Source of the DNA: Oscillospiraceae bacterium
GTDB lineage: Bacteria; Bacillota; Clostridia; Oscillospirales; Oscillospiraceae
DNA length: 64,000 nucleotides
Assembly: GCA_021768185.1 (NCBI GenBank)
Contig: JAETNP010000005.1
Span: 23,366 to 87,365 of the forward strand
Reading direction: 5' to 3'
Shown here: positions 45,177-52,437 of the stretch, piece by piece
Layout: each line of letters begins with the position of its first letter
Numbering within the stretch: the stretch's first letter is position 1
Translations under genes and position numbers: made by a program
The notes under the pieces: generated by a model
Seen by the model: the letters and a program-made list of their open reading frames with translations, nothing else
What the model was told of the DNA's origin: nothing
Database searches by the model: none

Positions 45177-45211
45177 GGATATGGCGTCCCGGACTTCGGG
45201 ATGCCATATCC
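45177..45211 (+). other. Long hairpin after the chemoreceptor gene
   Basis: A 15-bp stem with one G-U pair (45177-45191 with 45197-45211, loop GACTT) lies 41 bp after the receptor stop and 41 bp before the FtsA-like ATG. No T run follows, though ATTCTCCCT comes next; partial termination is possible. Confidence 0.55.
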
Positions 45212-45252
45212 ATTCTCCCTGCCCATGCCGGTAGAGAAACGAGGTGAGCGAT

Positions 45253-47142
45253 ATGCCCCAGGAGTGGAAGAAACAGGACCCGATGCTGATTTACGCGCTG
45301 GATATCGGGACCCGCAGCATCATTGGCGTGGCGGGCCGGGTGGCGGACGAGCGGCTGGAGGTCCTGGCCATTGAGAAGGAGGAGCATGGCCGCCGCGCCA
45401 TGCTGGACGGCCAGATCGAGGATATCGACCAGGTGGCCAAGGTGGTCCGCAGGGTGACCGAGCGAATGGAGGCCAAGCTGGGCTGTAAGCTCAGCCGGGT
45501 CTGCGTGGCCGCCGCAGGACGCGCCCTGCGGACGGAGAAGGGGCACTATGCTATGGAGCTGCCCCAGGTCACCCGTATCGGCAGCGACATTATCAGCCAG
45601 CTGGAGAGCGGCGCGGTGTCTGATGCGGAGAGCCGTCTCAGCGAGGAGGCGGACAGCCAGCGGCGGTCCTATCTGGTGGGCTACACCGTATCCGGCTACC
45701 TGCTGGACCGGTATCCTCTGGCCACGCTGAAGGACCACAACGGCCAGAACCTGGAGGCGGAAGTGGTGGCCACCTTCCTGCCCAGCGAGGTGGTGGAGAG
45801 TCTCTACACTGTGATGGAAACGGCGGGCCTGGAGGTCGCCAGCCTGACGCTGGAGCCTATTGCCGCCCTGAATGCGGTGATCCCTGCAGACCTGCGCCTG
45901 CTGAATCTGGTCCTGGCGGACATCGGCGCGGGCACCACGGATATCGCTATCTGCCGGGACGGCGCGGTGGTGGGCTACACCATGGCGACCACGGCAGGAG
46001 ACGAGATCACCGAGACGCTGATGCGGCGTTTTCTCATCGACTTCGCCACGGCGGAGCGCATGAAGATGCAGCTGAATGAACCGACGGTTGCTTATCGGGA
46101 TGTGCTGGGCCTGGAGCAGACTGTGGCCGGCACGGAGATCCAGGAGACCCTGCGGGGAGCGGCCAAGGCGTTGGCCCAGGAGATCGCCCAGCGGGTGACC
46201 GGCATCAACGGGGCGCCCCCCTCCGCCATGTTCCTGGCGGGCGGCGGAAGCAAGCTGCTGGGACTGCGGGAGCTGGTGGCCCAGGAGCTGGGTATGGATG
46301 AGCGGCGGGTCGCCCTGGCGGGCAACAACTACGACATCAGCGCCTTCTCACGGGAGTATGAGCTGAATGATCCGGAGTATGCCACGCCCCTGGGCATCGC
46401 CGTTTCGGCGGGGCTGGGTCTTATCAGCGACAGCTATCGCATCATGCTCAACGGCAAGCCCGCCAAGCTCTTCCGGAGCGGTGCATTGACGGTGCTGGAT
46501 CTTTTGATGATGAACGGATACACCTCCTCCGATCTGGTGGGACGTACGGGCAGGACCCTCAGCGTGACGGTGGACGGGCAGCGCCTGACCTTCCGGGGAC
46601 AGAGCGCGACCCCATGCGTCCTCCGGCGCAACGGGGAGGAGGCCACGCCCTCCGCGCTGGTGTACGCGGGGGACTCCATCGACTTTACGCCCGCCGTGCC
46701 TGGAGCCTCCGCGGAGCGGACGCCGGCTGACTTGCTGGGGGAGGATTACGCCGGCGGAGTGCTGATCAACGGTCATCCGGCGGCGCTGGATACGCCGCTG
46801 CGCTCCGGAGATCAGGTGATTTCCACGGTCAGCGCCGTCCTGCCGGAGGAACCCGAACCGGAGGAGACGGAGATCCGGCCGGAGCTGTGGGCGGAGCCGG
46901 TAAAACCGGCGGACGCGCCGGCATCCCGCCGTCCCCTTTTTCTGTATCTGAACGGGGAGGCGTTGGTGCTGCCCGGGAAGACCGATGGCAGCGCCTACTA
47001 TCTGATGGACCTGCTGGACCGGTCCGGCATTGATTTTGAGAAGCTGGACGGCCCGCTGGTGCTGCAGGTGAACGGCGCGGACTGTCCCTTTACCCAGGAG
47101 CTGCGCAACAACGATCAGGTGACCATCCGCCGGGGACCGTGA
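45253..47142 (+). CDS. FtsA-like actin-fold protein with C-terminal extension
   Basis: 629 residues from ATG 45253 (GAGGTG at 45240-45245; a GTG at 45244 overlaps this site). Residues about 12-390 have the FtsA/actin layout: phosphate 1 ALDIGTRSI, phosphate 2 DIGAGTTDIAI, and adenosine loop FLAGGGSKLLGL, with the FtsA-specific 1C region in VRRVTERMEAKLGCKL. The true FtsA is about 420 residues; here about 240 more follow, apparently two small beta-rich domains (about 395-505 and 560-629, each ending near NNDQVTI or SGDQVIST). It is not next to ftsZ, so it is probably a paralogue with its own role, perhaps in positioning a surface structure. Confidence 0.8.
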   Translation: MPQEWKKQDPMLIYALDIGTRSIIGVAGRVADERLEVLAIEKEEHGRRAMLDGQIEDIDQVAKVVRRVTERMEAKLGCKLSRVCVAAAGRALRTEKGHYAMELPQVTRIGSDIISQLESGAVSDAESRLSEEADSQRRSYLVGYTVSGYLLDRYPLATLKDHNGQNLEAEVVATFLPSEVVESLYTVMETAGLEVASLTLEPIAALNAVIPADLRLLNLVLADIGAGTTDIAICRDGAVVGYTMATTAGDEITETLMRRFLIDFATAERMKMQLNEPTVAYRDVLGLEQTVAGTEIQETLRGAAKALAQEIAQRVTGINGAPPSAMFLAGGGSKLLGLRELVAQELGMDERRVALAGNNYDISAFSREYELNDPEYATPLGIAVSAGLGLISDSYRIMLNGKPAKLFRSGALTVLDLLMMNGYTSSDLVGRTGRTLSVTVDGQRLTFRGQSATPCVLRRNGEEATPSALVYAGDSIDFTPAVPGASAERTPADLLGEDYAGGVLINGHPAALDTPLRSGDQVISTVSAVLPEEPEPEETEIRPELWAEPVKPADAPASRRPLFLYLNGEALVLPGKTDGSAYYLMDLLDRSGIDFEKLDGPLVLQVNGADCPFTQELRNNDQVTIRRGP

Positions 47143-47200
47143 CATTCCGGAAATGGCTCATATGGATGCGATACCCGTCATAAAGCGAGGAAAGTTTTTC

Positions 47201-48028
47201 ATGAAAAAGCAAGGAAAAATTCTTTTGCTGGTCGTACTGGCACTCTGCCTGCTCACCGCCTGCAAGAAGAAGGATCTGTCCCTGGAGACATACTCCCTGG
47301 GAGAGAGTGAAGCGGATAACGTTGTCGCCTTGGATACCATTCTGGAGGAGGGAGAGGCTATTCTGGCCTCCATTGACGCGCCCACCGACCAGGCCGTTAC
47401 CGAGGGGCTGGATATTGCCCACACCTACCACTACCGCCAGATGCACGATCCGGCGGCTCTGGCCGCGCGGTATATCGAGCTTCTGCGGACGGAGGAGCAG
47501 GGATTCGTTCCCATTGACGGCGAGAACCGAAAGCTGGCGGAGGAGCCGGAGACAGACCTGCTCTGGGGCACCGTCATCCTGGGCAAGGCGGCCGCAGAAA
47601 ATGAGGAGGCCGGCAGGCGAATCCTACGGGTCATTGTGGGCTGGTCAGAATATGCGGTGGCGGTGCAGGTGGCCTATGTCAACGGGTCTATTCTTCCTCC
47701 CCTTGTTCCGAAAGAGGAGGATGAAAAGACGGAGGCTGCGCCCAAGCCCACCGACATCGCGGAGCAGGTGGACTACTTTACCTCCCTCGATCCGCAGCAG
47801 CTGGGGCTGGAGGGCAGCGATATGAAGGAGTACATGGTATTCCCCCAGCAGGGCTGGGTGATGGTGGACGACGTCTCCTGCCGGGAGATCAGCGTGTACC
47901 GTCAGGACGCGCAGACCGCCACCAATGTGCTGGTGGGGACCTTCTATCTCAGCAGCGATCTGACCCAGATTTTTAAGAGGACCGGCGACGACCAGATCAT
48001 ATCGCTTCAGATCAATACGGGTGATTAG
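47201..48028 (+). CDS. Putative lipoprotein
   Basis: 275 residues from ATG 47201 (GCGAGGAAAG upstream); in-frame starts at 47153 and 47162 lack good sites. The signal peptide MKKQGKILLLVVLALCLLTAC ends with a lipobox LLTAC, so it is probably an extracellular lipoprotein. The mature part is acidic, with no domain I recognise (tail ISLQINTGD). It starts 58 bp after the FtsA-like gene, so the two may be co-transcribed. Confidence 0.75.
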   Translation: MKKQGKILLLVVLALCLLTACKKKDLSLETYSLGESEADNVVALDTILEEGEAILASIDAPTDQAVTEGLDIAHTYHYRQMHDPAALAARYIELLRTEEQGFVPIDGENRKLAEEPETDLLWGTVILGKAAAENEEAGRRILRVIVGWSEYAVAVQVAYVNGSILPPLVPKEEDEKTEAAPKPTDIAEQVDYFTSLDPQQLGLEGSDMKEYMVFPQQGWVMVDDVSCREISVYRQDAQTATNVLVGTFYLSSDLTQIFKRTGDDQIISLQINTGD

Positions 48029-48078
48029 CGCGGGAATTCGCGCTGTCATACAAGACGATAGGAAAGGAGACCACGGCA

Positions 48079-48261
48079 ATGATGGAAAGTATTGCGGCCG
48101 CCAGCATGAGCATGAGCCAGATGCAGATGGCGACAGCTTATGACACGGCGATTATGAAGAAATCAATGGACAGCATGGAGAGTCAGGCGCAGGCCTTGAT
48201 TAACGATATGCTGGCCGCCGTGCCCGCGCCGAGTCAGTACGGCTTTGACGTATACGCCTGA
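48079..48261 (+). CDS. YjfB-like putative motility protein
   Basis: 60 residues. MSMSQMQMATAYDTAIMKKS and the following SMESQAQALINDMLAAV match the YjfB family (a small motility-associated family that in Bacillus is under sigma-D control). Its molecular role is not established. It precedes a strong terminator, so it closes the flagellar locus. Start at ATG 48079 after AAAGGAG; the next ATG (48082) is an alternative. Confidence 0.85.
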   Translation: MMESIAAASMSMSQMQMATAYDTAIMKKSMDSMESQAQALINDMLAAVPAPSQYGFDVYA

Positions 48262-48287
48262 TGCGGGTGAAAACGGAATAGCGTTTG

Positions 48288-48316
48288 AGACGGCGGCGCA
48301 ATTTGCGCCGCCGTCT
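48288..48316 (+). terminator. Terminator after the YjfB-like gene
   Basis: A 13-bp stem (48288-48300 with 48304-48316, loop ATT) lies 27 bp after the stop. The tail is TGATC rather than T-rich, so efficiency is uncertain. It separates the flagellar locus from smpB. Confidence 0.7.
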
Positions 48317-48339
48317 TGATCTGCCCGACAAGAAACGAC

Positions 48340-48368
48340 TTGCGGAGACAGGAAAACTATGGTATAGT
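48340..48368 (+). promoter_or_regulatory. Sigma-A promoter of smpB
   Basis: TTGCGG (48340-48345), a 17-bp spacer and TATAGT (48363-48368). Transcript start would be near 48375, about 67 nt before smpB. Confidence 0.8.
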
Positions 48369-48441
48369 AGGTACAGCCGCTGGCGGGAACTTAGAACTCG
48401 GACTGTATGGCGGCGCTGCGAAAGGGAAGGGGGGAGAGCCG

Positions 48442-48909
48442 GTGGCGGAGAAGAAAGGCGTGAAAATTGCCGCCCAGAACAGGAAGGCCCATCACGATTA
48501 CTTTGTGGAGGACCGCTATGAGGCGGGTATCGAGTTGTTTGGTACAGAAGTGAAGTCCATCCGCGCGGGTACGCTGAATCTGAAGGACTCCTACTGTATT
48601 GCCAAAAACGGAGAGATTTACCTCCATGGGATGCATGTGAGCCCCTATGAGCATGGAAATATTTTTAACCGCGACCCGGAGCGCCCCAGGCGCCTGCTGA
48701 TGCACAAGCGGGAGATTAACCGTCTCCAGGCCCTGGTCCAGCAGGACGGATACGCCCTGGTGCCCCTGAGCGTCTACTTCAAGAATGCCCGGGTGAAGGT
48801 GGAAGTGGGGCTGTGTAAAGGGAAAAAGAATTACGATAAACGGGATGCCATGGCGAAACGCGATGCCAAGCGGGATATTGACCGGGCGATGAAGTCCTAC
48901 AATCGGTAA
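48442..48909 (+). CDS. smpB: SmpB, tmRNA-binding protein
   Basis: 155 residues from GTG 48442, with GGGGGGAG upstream. [40 protein letters not shown] and the basic tail [15 protein letters not shown] are diagnostic. SmpB brings tmRNA to stalled ribosomes and mimics part of the anticodon arm. The ssrA gene lies 610 bp further on the same strand, so both parts of trans-translation are encoded here. Confidence 0.97.
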   Translation: MAEKKGVKIAAQNRKAHHDYFVEDRYEAGIELFGTEVKSIRAGTLNLKDSYCIAKNGEIYLHGMHVSPYEHGNIFNRDPERPRRLLMHKREINRLQALVQQDGYALVPLSVYFKNARVKVEVGLCKGKKNYDKRDAMAKRDAKRDIDRAMKSYNR

Positions 48910-48929
48910 AAAATGAGGAGAAAAATACG

Positions 48930-49454
48930 ATGAGCAATCCAACTGTGACGATTACACTGGAGAATGGGAAGGTCATGACCGGGGAACTGTATCCGGAAAA
49001 GGCGCCTAATACGGTAAACAACTTCATTGCATTGGCCAACAGCGGGTACTACGACGGTCTGATTTTTCACCGCGTTATTCCCGGTTTTATGATTCAGGGC
49101 GGCTGTCCCAACGGCACCGGCATGGGAGGCCCCGGTTACGCTATTCGGGGGGAGTTCTCCGGGAATGGATTTGAGAAGAACGATATCAAGCATACCTTGG
49201 GAGTACTGTCTATGGCTCGGTCCATGCATCCGGACAGTGCCGGGAGCCAATTTTTTATCATGGTGGATGAAGCGCCCCATCTGGATGGGCAGTATGCTGC
49301 CTTTGGGAAGATCACGGAGAATGTAGAGGCGGCGGTGGAGGTCTCCCGGGTGCCCCGCTCTATGGGGGATGACCGGCCGAAGAAGCCTCAGGTGATCGCT
49401 TCCATCCGGGTAGATACCCAGGGGGAGGAGTACCCTGAGCCGGAGAAGAAATAA
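48930..49454 (+). CDS. Cyclophilin-type peptidyl-prolyl isomerase
   Basis: 174 residues. IFHRVIPGFMIQGGCPNGTG, MARSMHPDSAGSQFFIM and HLDGQYAAFGKI are the cyclophilin active-site motifs (Arg in FHRV, Phe and Met in FMIQGG, Gln in SQFFI). Cytoplasmic, as no signal peptide is present. It starts 20 bp after smpB and probably shares its transcript. Confidence 0.95.
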   Translation: MSNPTVTITLENGKVMTGELYPEKAPNTVNNFIALANSGYYDGLIFHRVIPGFMIQGGCPNGTGMGGPGYAIRGEFSGNGFEKNDIKHTLGVLSMARSMHPDSAGSQFFIMVDEAPHLDGQYAAFGKITENVEAAVEVSRVPRSMGDDRPKKPQVIASIRVDTQGEEYPEPEKK

Positions 49455-49476
49455 TTGGCTGTTACAGAAAATTAAC

Positions 49477-49505
49477 TTGTTTTCCCGCCCGGACTGTGCT
49501 ATGCT
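49477..49505 (+). promoter_or_regulatory. Sigma-A promoter of ssrA
   Basis: TTGTTT (49477-49482), a 17-bp spacer and TATGCT (49500-49505), placing the transcript start near 49512. The short gap from there to the mature 5' end suggests brief 5' processing. Confidence 0.8.
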
Positions 49506-49519
49506 CAGTCCGGATATAT

Positions 49520-49889
49520 GGGGGTGTACCGGTTTCGACGGGGATGAGGAAGCGGGATCAGCGGGCGGTGGCGCCCGGCCACCTTAATAATGGGCAACTT
49601 TATAAATTAAAGAACAACAATAACACTGTTCTTGCTGCTGCCTGATTAGGCGCGGCCGTCCGACTTAAGAGTACCGCGGCTTAAGAAGGGCGTCGTTTAG
49701 CGGTGAACGTGCGTACGGAAAGAGTTGACCGTGCCATGCATCATGACTCTTACCTGACCTGCAGGCGTGGCGGCTTGCCTGCCGGAAGGGGAACAGGACG
49801 GATTTGCCGTCCGGAATAACCGCCTGCGCCCGGAGAAAATCCCGTGAAATTGTTTTCGGACAGGGGTTCGACTCCCCTCACCTCCACCA
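49520..49889 (+). ncRNA. ssrA: tmRNA (transfer-messenger RNA)
   Basis: About 370 nt. The 5' end GGGGGTGTACCGGTTTCGAC and the 3' end GGTTCGACTCCCCTCACC...TCCACCA are the tRNA-like termini. The acceptor stem pairs 49520-49526 with 49879-49885, and CCA is encoded (49887-49889). The reading frame ends gene-typically with TGA at 49643-49645, after ...NNNNTVLAAA. The resume codon is not certain; AAA at 49604, AAG at 49610 and AAC at 49613 are candidates. The tag end LAAA differs slightly from the common ALAA. Pseudoknot-rich sequence fills 49646-49850. Confidence 0.96.
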
Positions 49890-49961
49890 ACTGGACATTG
49901 GACGAACACCTATTATTTTAAGGGCGGCTTTGCCGTCTTGGTGTGGCTCTGATGTCAAACG

Positions 49962-50007
49962 AACAGCGGAGGTCAAGGTATAAAAGCCTTGACCTCCGCT
50001 GTTTTTA
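49962..50007 (+). terminator. Terminator downstream of ssrA
   Basis: A perfect 17-bp stem (49962-49978 with 49987-50003, loop TATAAAAG) followed by TTTAT on the plus strand. It lies 72 bp after ssrA and could also end transcription of the minus-strand genes that converge on it. Confidence 0.8.
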
Positions 50008-50012
50008 TCGGT

Positions 50013-50180
50013 TTATTCCGTTTTGCCTTGTGTTTCCTGCCACTCCGCAAACTCCCGCTGGCCTTGTTCGCTGTCATAGTATTTCCGTATCTCTGGAACG
50101 AGAAAGCGGGCAAAGGTTTCTATGATAGTTTGTGGAAGTTCAATTTCACAGGCCACTTTATCAGGCTGATTTTTCGGCAA
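50013..50180 (-). CDS. Small mobile-element protein
   Basis: 55 residues from TTG 50180, with AAAGGGGGAA upstream. The peptide starts MPKNQPDKVACEIELPQTII and contains FLVPEIRKYYDSEQGQREFA. From memory, small proteins of this pattern occur in Tn1549-type conjugative elements near the recombinase gene; function unknown. No integrase remains beside it. Confidence 0.55.
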   Translation of the reverse strand: MPKNQPDKVACEIELPQTIIETFARFLVPEIRKYYDSEQGQREFAEWQETQGKTE

Positions 50181-50270
50181 AGATGTTCCCCCTTTCCAAA
50201 ACGCAGGGCAAGGCCCACAGGCAGGAGAAACAGGGAAAGGGTAAGCTGTTCCTCCCGCTGGGGTCGGTTA

Positions 50271-50507
50271 TCAGTTTACACCGAGAACGGCGCGGATGAG
50301 CTTGTTTTCCAGACGGTTTTTCATGTACTCGTCCAGGCAGGCGTGGGGACGGCCGTTTTCGTCGTAGACTGTCCGGGTACAGAGCTTGTTTATGCAGCCC
50401 TCGTAGTACCGCAAGACCTGCTCCACAGCGTCGGCGTCCCCGGCGCGGGCCGCGTCACTCACCGCCAGCGGCAGCAGTTCACGGCCTTTGTAGTTACGGC
50501 GCCTCAT
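50271..50507 (-). CDS. HTH-domain protein of Tn916/Tn1549-type elements
   Basis: 78 residues, from ATG 50507 with GGAGG upstream. The sequence AVEQVLRYYEGCINKLCTRT and HACLDEYMKNRLENKLIRAV matches the small helix-turn-helix protein (Orf8-like) next to the sigma-like gene in Tn916-family elements. It probably regulates element genes. It ends 90 bp before the small gene at 50180 in transcription order. Confidence 0.8.
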   Translation of the reverse strand: MRRRNYKGRELLPLAVSDAARAGDADAVEQVLRYYEGCINKLCTRTVYDENGRPHACLDEYMKNRLENKLIRAVLGVN

Positions 50508-50511
50508 AGTG

Positions 50512-50936
50512 CTAACCTCCTTTCCTCGCTGTTAGTTTTACCTGCGGGACATTCAGCGATTTTGTTCTGCGCCGCTGGACGGCAATCCGGGACAGTCCCA
50601 GAGCCTCGCCAATCTCTCCATCTGTCAAATCCAGAACCAGGCGCAAAATCAAAATGCTTTGCTCCTGCTCCGGCAGACCAGCAAAGGTGTCAGCAACCTG
50701 TTCGCTGCTGATCGGCAGGCTGTAGCCGCAGTACGAGAACACATAGCTGTCATTGAGGCAATTATCCGTAGAATACGCTCGTCCATCGCCGTTTGCGGCA
50801 GGCGCTCCAACGAAGTTTCCCGGTTGGCCCGCCGTTTCATTTCCCAGATGTAGTCGATTGCCTCATGCTTCAACACGGTCTTGTAAAAGGCGTCAAACCT
50901 GCACCGTTCGCCATAGTCGTGGGGGTTCGCTCCCAT
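50512..50936 (-). pseudogene. Element sigma-70-like gene, frameshifted
   Basis: The first part from ATG 50936 (GGGGGTGAG upstream) reads MGANPHDYGERCRFDAFYKT ... SLERLPQTAMDERILR. The C-terminal part, in another frame, reads NDSYVFSYCGYSLP ... TDGEIGEALGLSRIAVQRRR and ends at TAG 50512. Joined by one missing base near 50766-50768 they give a complete Orf7-type sigma-like protein of about 140 residues with a region-4 helix-turn-helix. A sequencing error would also explain it. The HTH gene follows 4 bp downstream. Confidence 0.7.
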
Positions 50937-51078
50937 CTTCTCACCCCCTTTCCGTTGGGAATGGTGGTGGTACTCTTTCTTTCCGATAACAGAGTGTTCA
51001 GCGGCACAGGTTTTGCGCGCAAAATCGCTTTCCGCAGAGAAAAAAGTGAAGAAAAATTTTCGGGCCGCAGGAAACGAC

Positions 51079-51116
51079 AAAAACTACCCGGTAGGACGTA
51101 TACCCACCGGGTGGTT
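51079..51116 (-). terminator. Attenuator-like hairpin before the sigma-like gene
   Basis: On the minus strand the stem ACCCGGT/ACCGGGT (with extra A/T flanking pairs) is followed by a run of five T. It lies after the 37-codon frame at 51246 and before the sigma-like pseudogene. Confidence 0.45.
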
Positions 51117-51122
51117 TGCACT

Positions 51123-51138
51123 GTATAGTTTGCTATAC
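51123..51138. promoter_or_regulatory. Inverted repeat, possible operator
   Basis: A perfect 6-bp inverted repeat GTATAG-TTTG-CTATAC, with a related GTATAGTATAAC at 51146-51157. It straddles the end of the 37-codon frame. It could be an operator or promoter element for the element genes. Confidence 0.35.
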
Positions 51139-51246
51139 CTGCATCGTATAGTATAACTTCATAGCCGCAATTCCCCCAGGTGGGGGTCGGGCTTTTTTTG
51201 ACAAGTCAAGGGCTGTCAGATTATGTCGAATAGCGGTGTACTTCAT
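51133..51246 (-). CDS. Possible 37-residue leader peptide
   Basis: ATG 51246 has AGGAGG 8 nt upstream, and the frame runs 37 codons (MKYTAIRHNLTALDLSKKAR, then PPPGGIAAMKL...) to TAG 51133. The codons include three consecutive Pro (CCC, CCA, CCT). A hairpin with five T follows, then the sigma-like gene. That layout resembles a translated leader with attenuation. I do not recognise the peptide, and it may be a fragment. Confidence 0.4.
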   Translation of the reverse strand: MKYTAIRHNLTALDLSKKARPPPGGIAAMKLYYTMQV

Positions 51247-51365
51247 AGCGGCTGCCTCCTGTCAGCCGCCGTATCTGCCAGCGTTACCGCGTCGTTGCTT
51301 TTGGGGGATAAAAGAACGACGGCTTTAATTTCTTAAAACCGCCGCAGGAAATAATTTTGTGCATG

Positions 51366-51408
51366 AAAAACGGACTGCCCAGCAGCGTTTTTTTCTGCCA
51401 CTGGGCAG
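51366..51408 (-). terminator. Terminator of the ABC transporter operon
   Basis: Stem CTGCCCAG/CTGGGCAG (51375-51382 with 51401-51408) with TTTTT (complement of 51366-51370) on the minus strand, just after the permease stop at 51433. The remaining spacer, 51247-51365, shows no gene. Confidence 0.6.
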
Positions 51409-51432
51409 AGATTTTTCTGATTATTGAATTAC

Positions 51433-52434
51433 TTATGGTTTACGCTGGGTAGAAATCAAAACATACAACGCAAACCACACGATACCGTGAACAGCCAGAA
51501 TACAAACATCCTTTAACGCTGTTCCCATATTCCCGGCGGACAGTGCCATAATGCCCTCAAAAGCGGGCTGGGATGGAACGATGTTGCAAATGACCGCCAG
51601 CGGCCCACTCACCCCAATCAGAGCGCATAAAATGGGTACTGCGATAAACACAAGCATGACGATCTTGATATAGACCACGCCGATCATCAGGTCCTCGGAG
51701 AGCTTGCCGATAAACAGACCAATCAGCGCCGCCACAAAAGACGACAGAATAATCAGCGCCAGCATCATCCCAAAATTCTGCCAGGACAATCGGAAACAGA
51801 TGCAGGCCGTCACAATAGAGGAAAGACTGCCAAAGAGAAACCCCACCACAACTTTCTGCAAAATGTACTGACTTGGTGTTATGGGCAGAATTTCGTTGAC
51901 AAAAGCCACACCATCTTCTTTTTCAGAAATGATGTTCATGGCATTGAACGTACAGCCCATAAACATCGCCACGATCAGCACAGCGGGGATGAAAATGTCT
52001 TGGAAACTTTCCAAAATGTCAGGGCGCTCCAGCGTCAAAACTTTCACCTGCTCCGCTTCTGCCCGCTGTTCGCAGAGAGCCGGGAGTGTAGCCGCCGCCT
52101 GCTGAAATATGTCCAGCTCGTCCCCGCTGATCGCAGTTTTGATGCTGTCCTCGTCCGCTTTCACGCCAATGACATTGGTGGACGGTTCCTGGATAGCGGC
52201 GGTCAGTTCTTCCGGCGTTTTATAGACTGATACCGGGCCGTACCGCTCCAGCCATGCAATCGTCTGCGATGACAGGTCGTTTTCCAGTACGCCGAAATGC
52301 AGTTCGCCCAGGCTGGACAGGTCAATCGACCCCATAAAGTTCAGAGCCGCGGCTATCAGGATGGGCAGCAGGAACGTCATCAGACAGAATTTATCCCGCA
52401 GAACACTTTTGATCTGATATTTTAAGCCTTTCAC
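51433..52434 (-). CDS. ABC-2 type permease
   Basis: 333 residues. One N-terminal membrane span (about 16-36), a large extracytoplasmic domain (about 37-155) and five further hydrophobic segments to the C-terminus form an ABC-2 permease. Starts 3 bp after the second permease, so they are coupled. Probably forms a heterodimer exporter with it and the ATPase at 54278. The linked two-component system suggests a response to a membrane-active compound such as a peptide antibiotic, which is inference. Confidence 0.85.
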   Translation of the reverse strand: MKGLKYQIKSVLRDKFCLMTFLLPILIAAALNFMGSIDLSSLGELHFGVLENDLSSQTIAWLERYGPVSVYKTPEELTAAIQEPSTNVIGVKADEDSIKTAISGDELDIFQQAAATLPALCEQRAEAEQVKVLTLERPDILESFQDIFIPAVLIVAMFMGCTFNAMNIISEKEDGVAFVNEILPITPSQYILQKVVVGFLFGSLSSIVTACICFRLSWQNFGMMLALIILSSFVAALIGLFIGKLSEDLMIGVVYIKIVMLVFIAVPILCALIGVSGPLAVICNIVPSQPAFEGIMALSAGNMGTALKDVCILAVHGIVWFALYVLISTQRKP

Positions 52435-52437
52435 GCC

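Noticed and set aside
43315..45738. An 807-codon minus-strand frame opposite the chemoreceptor
   Set aside because: Low-complexity Gly/Leu/Asp product typical of antisense GC-rich frames; it also crosses into the FtsA-like gene.
49690..49909. Minus-strand frame across ssrA
   Set aside because: It is antisense to the tmRNA and has no independent support.
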